From the NCBI GenBank assembly GCA_021787775.1, contig JAJYLK010000002.1, forward strand, positions 1-20,520: a stretch of DNA of 20,520 nucleotides, in the 5' to 3' direction. This document shows positions 11,701 through 17,064 of this stretch, piece after piece; position 1 is the stretch's first letter, and each line of letters starts with the position of its first letter. The notes under the pieces are model-generated. The model had not been told where the DNA came from and searched no databases. It saw only the letters and a list, made by a program, of their open reading frames with translations. A program made the position numbers and the translations under genes. This DNA is from Actinomycetes bacterium (GTDB taxonomy: Bacteria; Actinomycetota; Thermoleophilia; BMS3ABIN01).

Positions 11701-12122
11701 CGATCAGCGGCACGTACAACCGGGATGGCAGCAGCGGCGGCGGCACTGGTGTCGATTTCGGGCAGGTGGACCCGTTGAAACCGTATGTCATAGGCAGCGG
11801 CGGGACGCCGCCGGCGCCTTATGCGGTCCAGCTGAGCCTGCAGTCGAACGCACTCTGGAGCCTGAGCGTCGCCGCCAGCAGCGACCTGACGCTGCAGTCA
11901 AACCCGGCCGACACCATCAGCGTCGCCAATCTGGCCTGGAAAGCAAGCGGCAGCGCCGATCCCTGGCGCCCGTTTCAGACTGCCAGCGACCCCATCACCA
12001 GCGGCTACCCGGTGCTGACTCCGCAGACCTTCGGCTATGATTTTCAGCTGAACATCCCCAACGTGGCGACGCCGGGCTCGTACATTACAAAAGTCGTATA
12101 TACGGCGGCTTACGCGGGCTGA
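8760..12122 (+). CDS. large secreted surface protein with FN3, two DNRLRE domains and a WxL-like C-terminus
   Basis: A 1120-residue exported protein. The TTG at 8760 is supported by GGAGG six bases upstream; an ATG at 8802 would still keep the hydrophobic signal segment (about 15-45). Residues about 50-160 and 160-275 look like an internal duplication (CADAACTSHTTAFAPGKRVYV against YADAGRTDESYTFRPGAVVYV). An Ig-like domain follows (about 276-378), then FN3-like (379-472), DNRLRE 1 (473-672; LKFDLAGIPANASILSANLSL), FN3-like 2 (680-772) and DNRLRE 2 (773-972; LLRFDLSAIPYGSTINNATL). The C-terminal domain (975-1120), with ALWSLSVAAS and a final YITKVVYTAAYAG strand, resembles WxL-type wall-binding domains. 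There is no LPxTG and no membrane helix at the C-terminus, so attachment probably relies on the WxL-like domain and the DUF916-like protein encoded just upstream. Probable adhesion or matrix role, by inference. Confidence 0.75.
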   Translation: MHIRGSQNSFAGNRMLPVAAWTGLAFFAALLIAAVFMAAHGAAVLAPATGIFTEANGDVIEICADAACTSHTTAFAPGKRVYVRVTTTRVSSRSSGNIQLRNYLQSWVASGAWTQTSSSSPYVYTGSVLIPANSPNYLKITGLVKKGTPALDFEVQLGISTLTTQYMKFYADAGRTDESYTFRPGAVVYVSAYGSGGAYSSSYTAGNNRLYDFTNAAKYSWTAPAVTQNSRMYNFPLALPGAGSLIDGDWYDLRTLLKNTGNGVIEHMSDMIQIDNTPPVGAIASPAASDYVKGTVPVSGTASDATSFYQYQLDYGAGASPGSWTAIATGSSPVTNGSLGAWDTTAAADGAYTLRLRVWDRAGWDPSAPTTVTVPVNVDNNPPVISGVAVSAVTGTSATVTWNTDKTASSQVFYGTSSGSYPDSTVLDTTQVTSHSQNLGGLSPGTNYFYKVCSADGGNNNACSAESTFTTAYVTVLQPFAGIGDDTEFGTGQPSWNWGADQYLRVGDLAADPDIVTMRSALKFDLAGIPANASILSANLSLYQMAQGDTSAPFLVAFGLTRAWTSGTLAGSQPADGATWNTADGTSAWTSPGGDYSSFLGWTQGANSTGAWLTWSLNTASVQGWVSNPAANYGLILKNLFESAGGSDLKKFYSSDYTGDATLRPKLVVVWRPATVGYQTAPKIGEVRAENIHTASADIKWSTDDNASSQVCYGTTTSYGACTAVTDAGGVNQHLVTLSGLTVDQDYHYKVVSTDTSGNSAGSADQVFHTARLITITATQDTWISSAASKQNLNFGGDTDIDVGENGAAEARRGLLRFDLSAIPYGSTINNATLSLNEHSQADTSTPALGVYYVLPAKLWTEGTGTGTASGDGATWLSYDGPGADTWSSPGGDGDFNATASATASALDVSGGAGWVNWDVSGLAQSWISGSVANNGVFIKKTSGSGATDFKSFYSADYANAMLRPKLVIEYVPAPVSITMTISGTYNRDGSSGGGTGVDFGQVDPLKPYVIGSGGTPPAPYAVQLSLQSNALWSLSVAASSDLTLQSNPADTISVANLAWKASGSADPWRPFQTASDPITSGYPVLTPQTFGYDFQLNIPNVATPGSYITKVVYTAAYAG

Positions 12123-12225
12123 CCTCCAGGCCAGATTCCTATGCGGCGGCATGCGCCCGTTGACCGTGATAGCTGAAAGGCCTCAGTCGTCAAGCACAAC
12201 ATAGGTAGCGGCGCTGGAACCGGCG

Positions 12226-13578
12226 CTAGACCCACTGCAGCATGTCGTCGATCAGGCCCACCTCGAACAGCAGGCTCAGGCGCTGCGCGGCGTTGCGTGC
12301 TTCCTCCAGCTGCAGCCGGGCCTCTTCCGTCTTGCCCTCGGCGATGTACGCCCGGGCCAGATCCAGCTGGTTGTCGATCATCGTCCGCAGCAGCTTGCGG
12401 GTCTCTTCTTCGCCGATGTCGATCATGCGGTTATCCTGCATCGACGGGAAGATCTCGCCAAGCGGCACGTGTGTGCTGGGAGCTGCCGGGGCCGCCTGAG
12501 GGGCGGCCGGCGCTTCGCCCGCCGGTGGCCGGCCGGCCGGCGCCATCTCCGCGGCGGCTTCGGCTGCCCGGGCCTGCTGCAGCTCTTCAGCCATGGCGCC
12601 CGCGGTGGTGACTGGCCCCGCCGCTTTCCGCTTTTCGGTCCTGCCGGTGCGTTTTCCTCTCGTTGCCCAAGCCAGCAGGATCAGGATGATGATCAGCGCC
12701 GAGACGATAATCAGGATGATCTTCCACGGGAATGCCCAGAAAGTGCTGGTCATCACCAGTTTGGTATTGTCGGCTCCGTACTCGATTTCGGCCCGTACGG
12801 TGTAGCGGCCGAAGAGAAAGCCGCTGTTCCAGGGGATGGTTATCCGCCGTGAGGACGCCGGCAGCACCGTCCATTCGGCGATCTGCGCTGGCGGCACATC
12901 GAGCTCAGCCACCGTCTGGCCCAGCAGGTTGCTGATGTAGATCTTGCCGTGGGGCTTGACGTGGATGTTGCCCTGGTTGTTGAAGACGATGCCGATGTTG
13001 ATGGGGCCGTACTCGGAAAAGGACGGCACTTCCGGCGCGTTCAGCGTTCCCTGTTCGTTGACGTTGCCGGCTACGCTGATGAGAAACAGCGTGCCCACCC
13101 GCTCGATGAGGTTCACCGTGCCGCCCTGGTCCGGGCTGGCGTCATTCTTCGCCGAAGCGAACAGCGCCGCATAGTGGCCGCCGGGCTCCGCATCGCGCGG
13201 CACGTTGATCTTGACGTTGAAATCGATGCTCTCCCCCGGCTGCAGCGTGATGCTGTTCACCTCGGGTTCCATCCAGTGCCGGGCGCTGAAGGGGCCGTCC
13301 TTGTCACCGAGGAAGATTATGTCCTGGGAGGGATCCTGCGAACCCTCGAGGTCTTCGACGCTGAACTGGACGTTCTTGACGCTGCTGGTGCGGTTGGACA
13401 GCGTGATGTCGCGGGTGGCGCTTTGGCCGGGATCCAGGTTCAGCTCAACCTTGGTGGGAGAGATGACCATCTGCTCGCTGGGAGGATCGCTGCTTTTCTG
13501 GATCGTGAAAGCTCCCGCCAGCGCCGGGAATGCCACTGCCATCACGAGGCCCACCGCCGTGACGGCGGTCAGCAGCAA
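12226..13578 (-). CDS. DUF916-like membrane protein with cytoplasmic TPR/FimV-like tail
   Basis: 450 residues from a TTG at 13578; this start is uncertain. Residues 1-23 are hydrophobic and resemble a signal peptide without its basic n-region. Residues about 35-170 contain MVISPTKVELNLDPGQSATR and ITLQPGESIDFNVKI, the DUF916-type Ig-like wall-binding pattern; a second beta domain runs about 175-275. AFPWK and a membrane helix (286-305) follow, then a basic RGKR stop-transfer. The cytoplasmic tail has an A/P-rich linker (about 320-370) and a helical end (385-440) whose IDNQLDLARAYIAEGKTEEA resembles a TPR repeat like that at the FimV C-terminus. No ribosome binding site precedes the TTG, and the frame stays open upstream to a TAG at 13720-13722, so the real N-terminus is probably longer (see 13579-13739). 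It follows the WxL-like gene at 13825 in the same orientation and is a paralogue of the protein at 7797-8699. Confidence 0.75.
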   Translation of the reverse strand: MLLTAVTAVGLVMAVAFPALAGAFTIQKSSDPPSEQMVISPTKVELNLDPGQSATRDITLSNRTSSVKNVQFSVEDLEGSQDPSQDIIFLGDKDGPFSARHWMEPEVNSITLQPGESIDFNVKINVPRDAEPGGHYAALFASAKNDASPDQGGTVNLIERVGTLFLISVAGNVNEQGTLNAPEVPSFSEYGPINIGIVFNNQGNIHVKPHGKIYISNLLGQTVAELDVPPAQIAEWTVLPASSRRITIPWNSGFLFGRYTVRAEIEYGADNTKLVMTSTFWAFPWKIILIIVSALIIILILLAWATRGKRTGRTEKRKAAGPVTTAGAMAEELQQARAAEAAAEMAPAGRPPAGEAPAAPQAAPAAPSTHVPLGEIFPSMQDNRMIDIGEEETRKLLRTMIDNQLDLARAYIAEGKTEEARLQLEEARNAAQRLSLLFEVGLIDDMLQWV

Positions 13579-13739
13579 GGCAGCCAGGCGGTGGCCGGCC
13601 TGTCCGGCGGCCGCCGCCGGAGCGGGTCCAGAGCCGTTTATCGCTTGGTCGTCGATGTGAGTGATGGGTTTAAGGCCTTCCGTTACAGGTTCGACTTTTT
13701 TTCTTCGCCTTCCAGGCCGCTATTTCCTGCATCGGCCAT
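13579..13739 (-). other. probable displaced N-terminus of the DUF916-like gene, with A AAA AAG slippery site
   Basis: The main frame is open upstream of the TTG and encodes a coding-like stretch (EGLKPITHIDDQAINGSGP, then a segment containing HR that would supply the missing signal-peptide n-region), but it holds no ATG, GTG or TTG. An ATG at 13739 opens another frame, MADAGNSGLEGEEKKSNL, then stop. The two frames join exactly by a -1 shift at A AAA AAG (minus strand, plus positions 13695-13701), with zero-frame codons AAA AAG. The product would then read through EEKKVEPVTEGLKP. One extra A in the A7 run would give the same result. A purine-rich GGAAGG lies a few bases upstream of the slip site. 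It may be programmed frameshifting, transcriptional slippage, a real frameshift or a homopolymer sequencing error. Confidence 0.5.
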
Positions 13740-13752
13740 ACTGGCCAACGGC

Positions 13753-13776
13753 AAAAGCCCTCTGGCAGGGAGGGCT
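13753..13776 (-). terminator. weak intrinsic terminator after the WxL-like gene
   Basis: Read on the minus strand, AGCCCTC and GAGGGCT form a perfect 7-base stem with a 7-base loop, followed by TTTT. It lies about 50 bases past the stop of the WxL-like gene and just before the DUF916-like gene. The short U-tract suggests partial termination, which would make the DUF916-like gene less expressed than the WxL-like gene. Confidence 0.55.
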
Positions 13777-13824
13777 CGAGCCGTCAATCTTGCGTTGACG
13801 TGTTGCTATTCAGTTGTTATACAA

Positions 13825-14388
13825 TCACGGCTGAACCGTCGCCGTAACCGTCACGTTGGCGGAATACGCGCCGGCGGGCTGTATATGCCCCGCGCCGACC
13901 CCCGCCTTGAAGAACACGGTGGTGCTGTCGCCGCCGTCCGGAGTCATGCCGCTCGTGGTTTTCACCGGCAGCTTGGAAGTGCCGCTGAAACCGTTGAAAG
14001 TGGCATTGTCTGTGCTCCAGCCGAATGCAGACGTGTTGCTTGCTACCGACCATGCCGCCGGACCGCTGAAGTCTGCGAAGCTGTTGGCGCCGCCATCTGT
14101 CATGGCTGCTCCCGGCTGCGCGGAAGCGATCTGCAGGTTGTATCCCGTGGCGTTGTTGGTCTTGACGTTCCAGGTCACGTTGCCGCCGACGGACGTGTTG
14201 TCGCCAACGATGTCCGGCAGCTGCAGGTTGCTGGGATTGTCAATCGCGATGAAGTCGCCGACATTGACGTTGACGTTCACCGAATCGCTAACCGGTGAAG
14301 GCGCCGCGCCAAAGCTTACCGACGATAGAACCAGGAACACCAGCAGCGAAACAGCGCCCAAGAGCAGGATTTTCGCTGGAAGTCTCAC
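13825..14388 (-). CDS. small secreted WxL-like surface protein
   Basis: 187 residues with a clear signal peptide (basic MRLPAK, then a hydrophobic run to about 28, FGAAP). The mature part is beta-rich, with many N, T, G and S residues: SVNVNVNVGDFIAIDNP, VTWNVKTNNATGYNLQIAS, an alternating middle, and a final strand GAYSANVTVTATVQP. The overall shape and final strand resemble the WxL-like C-terminal domain of the 1120-residue protein. There is no LPxTG and no second membrane helix. The start is GTG at 14388, with AAGGGGG about nine bases upstream. A cyclic-di-GMP-I riboswitch and terminator lie in its leader, so expression should follow cyclic di-GMP levels. The DUF916-like gene lies downstream on the same strand and is its likely partner. 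An alternative is a generic secreted beta-sandwich protein; the WxL call is by resemblance only. Confidence 0.65.
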   Translation of the reverse strand: MRLPAKILLLGAVSLLVFLVLSSVSFGAAPSPVSDSVNVNVNVGDFIAIDNPSNLQLPDIVGDNTSVGGNVTWNVKTNNATGYNLQIASAQPGAAMTDGGANSFADFSGPAAWSVASNTSAFGWSTDNATFNGFSGTSKLPVKTTSGMTPDGGDSTTVFFKAGVGAGHIQPAGAYSANVTVTATVQP

Positions 14389-14468
14389 CTGGCCACACCC
14401 CCTTCCCTTTACCCTTTTCCCCGGTTGATCCGGGCTTTATATTGACCTTCTCCCTTACCCCATGCATC

Positions 14469-14515
14469 AAAAAAGGCCCAAAAACGCTCGTGTGCGACCG
14501 AAGCTTTCCTGGACC
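14469..14515 (-). terminator. second terminator-like hairpin in the WxL-like leader
   Basis: On the minus strand GGTCCA pairs with TGGGCC (one G-U pair), with a loop of about 29 bases, followed by TTTTTT. It lies between the riboswitch terminator and the GTG start. The long loop makes it less certain than the first. Confidence 0.3.
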
Positions 14516-14536
14516 GGCATGCCCTGCCATGGGCAT

Positions 14537-14595
14537 AAAAAAAGCCCAGTTCCAAAACCTAAGAGCTTGCGCTGAAAAGCTTCGGCGGCTGGGCT
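14537..14595 (-). terminator. riboswitch expression platform: intrinsic terminator
   Basis: On the minus strand AGCCCAG (plus 14589-14595) pairs with CTGGGCT (14543-14549), followed by seven T (14537-14543). The 5' arm lies inside the 3' side of the aptamer, so folding the aptamer and forming the terminator compete. This predicts a switch that is ON when ligand is bound. The loop of about 39 bases holds a smaller AGCTT/AAGCT helix. Confidence 0.65.
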
Positions 14596-14651
14596 GTCTC
14601 TACGGAGACCCCTGGCTTTGCGTCCCCGCCTCACGACGGGTTTGCCTTTTC
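14574..14651 (-). promoter_or_regulatory. cyclic-di-GMP-I (GEMM) riboswitch
   Basis: Read on the minus strand, all core elements of the GEMM class I aptamer appear in order. P1 is GAAAAG (14651-14646) with CTTTTC (14579-14574). Then comes GGCAAACC (plus 14639-14646); hairpin CCCGTC-GTGA-GGCGGG with a GNRA tetraloop (14625-14640); the core GGGACGCAAAGCC; the third helix GTCTC-CGTA-GAGAC (14596-14609); and the 3' segment ACAGCCCAGCCGCCGAA. These match the family consensus (GGCAAACC ... GACGCAAAGCC ... ACAGCCAG..GCCGAA). It lies in the leader of the WxL-like gene and is coupled to a terminator. It would sense cyclic di-GMP, the messenger that commonly controls attachment and surface structures. 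Confidence 0.9.
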
Positions 14652-14664
14652 GTAGATGCGTAAC

Positions 14665-14693
14665 TTGACAACATTATCGTCATGGCAAAGAAT
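14665..14693 (+). promoter_or_regulatory. promoter of lgt
   Basis: TTGACA (14665-14670), a 17-base spacer and AAGAAT (14688-14693) sit about 50 bases upstream of the lgt ATG. The -35 is a perfect match. On the opposite strand a GATAAT (plus 14673-14678) is placed to start the riboswitch transcript, so the two divergent promoters overlap. Confidence 0.6.
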
Positions 14694-14701
14694 AGCTTTA
14701 G
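14673..14701 (-). promoter_or_regulatory. candidate promoter of the riboswitch transcript
   Basis: On the minus strand GATAAT (plus 14673-14678) is a good -10; the hexamer 17 bases upstream, CTAAAG (14696-14701), is a poor -35. A start about seven bases after the -10 would place the aptamer roughly 15 bases into the transcript, as expected. Confidence 0.35.
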
Positions 14702-14743
14702 TATTTTGTTAGTAGTTTTCGGTGTGTGCTAAGGTATGTAGGT

Positions 14744-15508
14744 ATGTATCCTGATCTTTTTTCCATCGGTCCCTTCTCAGTTCATTCCTTCGGCCTGATG
14801 ATGGCGATAGCTTTCATTGCCGCCGGGATCTCGGCCTACTACGAATTCCGGCGCAAGGGTATGGACACCGAGAGCATTTACTGGCTGGTGATCGCGGCAG
14901 CGGTGGGCGGCCTCGTCGGCAGCAAGATCAACTATCTGATCCAGCATCCGGATGAGCTGCGTGACAGCCCCCTGACCGCCGCCTTCAGCGGCGCCGGCCT
15001 GGTGTGGTACGGCGGTGTCATCGGCGGCGCCATCGCGGGGTTTCTGGTGGTGAGGCTCTACCGCCTGTCCTGGGTAAAGGTGCTGGATGCGGCCGCGCCC
15101 GCGATGGCGATCGGCTACGCTTTCGGGCGGATCGGCTGCTTCCTCAACGGCGATGACTATGGCCAGCCGTCTCACCTGCCCTGGGCGATGCAGTTCCCCA
15201 AGGGCTCGCCGCCGACTCCTCCCGGCATCGCCGTGCAGCCGACACAGCTGTATGAATCTTTCTCGTCCGTGGTCATCTTCCTCATCCTGATGTATGTTCT
15301 CAGGGGAAGGCTGAGGCGTCCCGGAGCGATGATCAGCGCCTACCTGGTTATGGCGGGTGTGGAGCGCTTCCTGGTCGAGTTCGTGCGCATGCACCGCGAC
15401 GGCCAGCTGCAGGCGCAGGTGATCTCGGTGATCGTTGCCGTGCTGGCCGCCGCCGCCCTGGTTCTGATCTATAGACGGCGGCCGCAGGATCAGCCCGACC
15501 CGGCGTGA
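14744..15508 (+). CDS. lgt: prolipoprotein diacylglyceryl transferase
   Basis: Lgt moves the diacylglyceryl group of phosphatidylglycerol to the lipobox cysteine of prolipoproteins, the first step in lipoprotein maturation, in the cytoplasmic membrane. The protein has 254 residues and multiple membrane helices. Diagnostic parts are the MYPDLFSIGPFSVHSFG start, GLVWYGGVIGG, the signature GRIGCFLNGDDYG followed by PW, and QPTQLYES (usually HPTQLYE). The ATG at 14744 gives the usual N-terminus with AAGG nine bases upstream; an in-frame GTG lies at 14726. A start-stop pair ATGTAG (14736-14741) sits between the Shine-Dalgarno and the ATG. The promoter is at 14665. It precedes ccdA, and the DUF3558-like lipoprotein at 7215 is a likely substrate. 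Confidence 0.95.
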   Translation: MYPDLFSIGPFSVHSFGLMMAIAFIAAGISAYYEFRRKGMDTESIYWLVIAAAVGGLVGSKINYLIQHPDELRDSPLTAAFSGAGLVWYGGVIGGAIAGFLVVRLYRLSWVKVLDAAAPAMAIGYAFGRIGCFLNGDDYGQPSHLPWAMQFPKGSPPTPPGIAVQPTQLYESFSSVVIFLILMYVLRGRLRRPGAMISAYLVMAGVERFLVEFVRMHRDGQLQAQVISVIVAVLAAAALVLIYRRRPQDQPDPA

Positions 15509-15557
15509 TGACAGCCAGCCGGGCATGCCTTTGAAGGATGTGCTTTAAGGTCACCCT

Positions 15558-16304
15558 TTGGAGATCACCCAAGTAACATTCGTCGCTTTTTTCTGGGCCT
15601 TCGTCGCCGGGCTGGCGTCATTCCTTTCCCCTTGTGTGTTGCCGCTGCTGCCGGGCTATCTCTCATTTGTCTCCGGCGTCGGCGTGGATGAGCTCGGCGC
15701 CCGCACCAGGAAAGTGGCGATGGCCAGCGGCACCTTCGTGGTCGGCTTCGTCATCCTGTTCAGCCTGCAGGGAGCGGTGGCTGGGGGGATGGGGGAGTCG
15801 CTCACCGGTATCATCAGCCCGGGCGGAGTCGATCACCGCATTCTGGAGGTCTTCGGCGGCGTGGTACTGATCATCTTCGGCATCTTCGCGCTCGGCATCA
15901 TCAATCCGATGTGGTTCCAGAAGGAACGGCGTCTGCGCCTGATCCGGAAACCGGCCGGCACGATCGGCGTCGTGCTGGCGGGGATGATGTTCTCGGTGGG
16001 CATCGGTCCCTGTACGGGTCCGCTGCTGGGCTCGATCTACATGCTGGCGATCGGCACGCAGAATCCCGCCGCGGGCGCCAGCCTCCTTTTCGTCTATGCG
16101 CTGGGAATGGGCGTGCCTTTTGTGCTTTCCGGCTTTCTTTTTGCCCGGCTGATAGGAACATTTGGCTTCATCAAGAGACACTTTGCGGTGCTCAAGATCG
16201 TCTCCGGGGCGATGCTGATCCTTTTCGGGCTGATCCTCGCTACCGGGCAGATCGAGGTGCTTTCCGCCTGGATGCAGAAATGGCTGCCGAGCATCAATAT
16301 CTGA
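15558..16304 (+). CDS. ccdA: CcdA-family cytochrome c biogenesis / thiol-disulfide transporter
   Basis: CcdA carries electrons from cytoplasmic thioredoxin across the membrane to extracytoplasmic thioredoxin-like proteins, for reducing apocytochrome c or other thiols. The protein has 248 residues with about six hydrophobic helices. The two redox cysteines are in SFLSPCVLPLLPGYL (C26) and GIGPCTGPLLGS (C152), the family hallmarks. The start is a TTG at 15558 with AAGG seven bases upstream, giving MEITQVTFVAFFWAF; no ATG is available near the correct N-terminus. It lies 49 bases after lgt and ahead of the TlpA-like gene, its expected redox partner. Confidence 0.93.
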   Translation: MEITQVTFVAFFWAFVAGLASFLSPCVLPLLPGYLSFVSGVGVDELGARTRKVAMASGTFVVGFVILFSLQGAVAGGMGESLTGIISPGGVDHRILEVFGGVVLIIFGIFALGIINPMWFQKERRLRLIRKPAGTIGVVLAGMMFSVGIGPCTGPLLGSIYMLAIGTQNPAAGASLLFVYALGMGVPFVLSGFLFARLIGTFGFIKRHFAVLKIVSGAMLILFGLILATGQIEVLSAWMQKWLPSINI

Positions 16305-16318
16305 ATCTGTTCATTTTG

Positions 16319-16347
16319 TTGAAGCTCGGGCTGCCGGATGTTAGTAT
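16319..16347 (+). promoter_or_regulatory. candidate promoter between ccdA and the tlpA-like gene
   Basis: TTGAAG (16319-16324), a 17-base spacer and TAGTAT (16342-16347) in the 169-base gap. They match the housekeeping consensus at four of six positions each. It may give the tlpA-like and TPR genes expression independent of ccdA. Confidence 0.4.
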
Positions 16348-16412
16348 ATTTTCGTTACGCGGTTACTTCTCACGTCGCAGACGCTGGCTTCCTGATCCGT
16401 CCTTTTCCGCCA

Positions 16413-16441
16413 GGCAATCGATGCTTGCCGACGGTTTTTTT
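16413..16441 (+). terminator. weak terminator or attenuator upstream of the tlpA-like gene
   Basis: GGCAA (16413-16417) and TTGCC (16425-16429) make a 5-base stem with a 7-base loop; five bases later a run of seven T begins (16435-16441). The stem is short and separated from the T-run, so termination is doubtful. Confidence 0.3.
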
Positions 16442-16473
16442 GCCACCGGCCGCCCGTGGCCTGGCCTGGTTTG

Positions 16474-17064
16474 ATGAATACCGAACAACAAACAGAAGAC
16501 CTTACTCCCATCGGTGATGACGATGGCTGGCGTCCGCTTGACATAGTTCTGGCGCTGGGCGCTTTTGTGGCGATTGTGGCCATCGCCATCGGCGGCTATT
16601 TCTATTACGAGTCGACCCGTCCCGCGCCGATCACGGATGGAACGGTGGCGCCGGCTTTTTCGCTGCCCCGGCTCAACGGCCCCAGCGTGAGCCTGTCCGA
16701 CTACCGCGGCAAGGTCGTCCTGATCAACATCTGGGCAAGCTGGTGCAACTCCTGCCGTCAGGAGATGCCCTCGATGGAAAAATTCTACGAGAGCATGAAG
16801 GGGAAGCCCTTTGAGATCCTTGCCGTCAGCATCGACGCGCAAAAGAACGACGCCGACCAGTTCGCCAAGGAGCTGGGGCTGTCATTCCCCATCCTGCTAG
16901 ACCCGGGCAAGAATATCTACGACCTGTATCAGGCGACGGGACAGCCGGAGACCTTCATCATCGACAAGCAAGGCAAGGTAGCGAAACATGTCATCGGTCC
17001 CGACACCTGGACCGACGCTTCATCACCCAACGTCGCATTAATCCAACAGTTAGTGAGCAGCTGA
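16474..17064 (+). CDS. TlpA-like membrane-anchored thioredoxin-fold protein
   Basis: 196 residues. A short acidic cytoplasmic N-terminus, one membrane helix (about 22-46, DIVLALGAFVAIVAIAIGGY), then an extracytoplasmic TlpA/ResA-like thioredoxin domain. The active site WASWCNSC places the redox pair at C91 and C94; VAPAFSLPRLNG before it and the cis-proline region GQPETFIID after it are typical of the peroxiredoxin/TlpA group. Such proteins accept electrons from CcdA and reduce apocytochrome c or other exported substrates. The ATG at 16474 is chosen; GTG at 16456 and TTG at 16471 are in frame, and none has a clear ribosome binding site. The stop overlaps the ATG of the TPR gene by one base. 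Confidence 0.9.
   Translation: MNTEQQTEDLTPIGDDDGWRPLDIVLALGAFVAIVAIAIGGYFYYESTRPAPITDGTVAPAFSLPRLNGPSVSLSDYRGKVVLINIWASWCNSCRQEMPSMEKFYESMKGKPFEILAVSIDAQKNDADQFAKELGLSFPILLDPGKNIYDLYQATGQPETFIIDKQGKVAKHVIGPDTWTDASSPNVALIQQLVSS

Noticed and set aside
12949..14298. 449-codon open frame on the plus strand across the minus-strand surface genes
   Set aside because: It is antisense to two genes with signal peptides, clear domains and a riboswitch leader. Its product is low-complexity R/A/G/V-rich, a usual shadow of GC-rich coding DNA.
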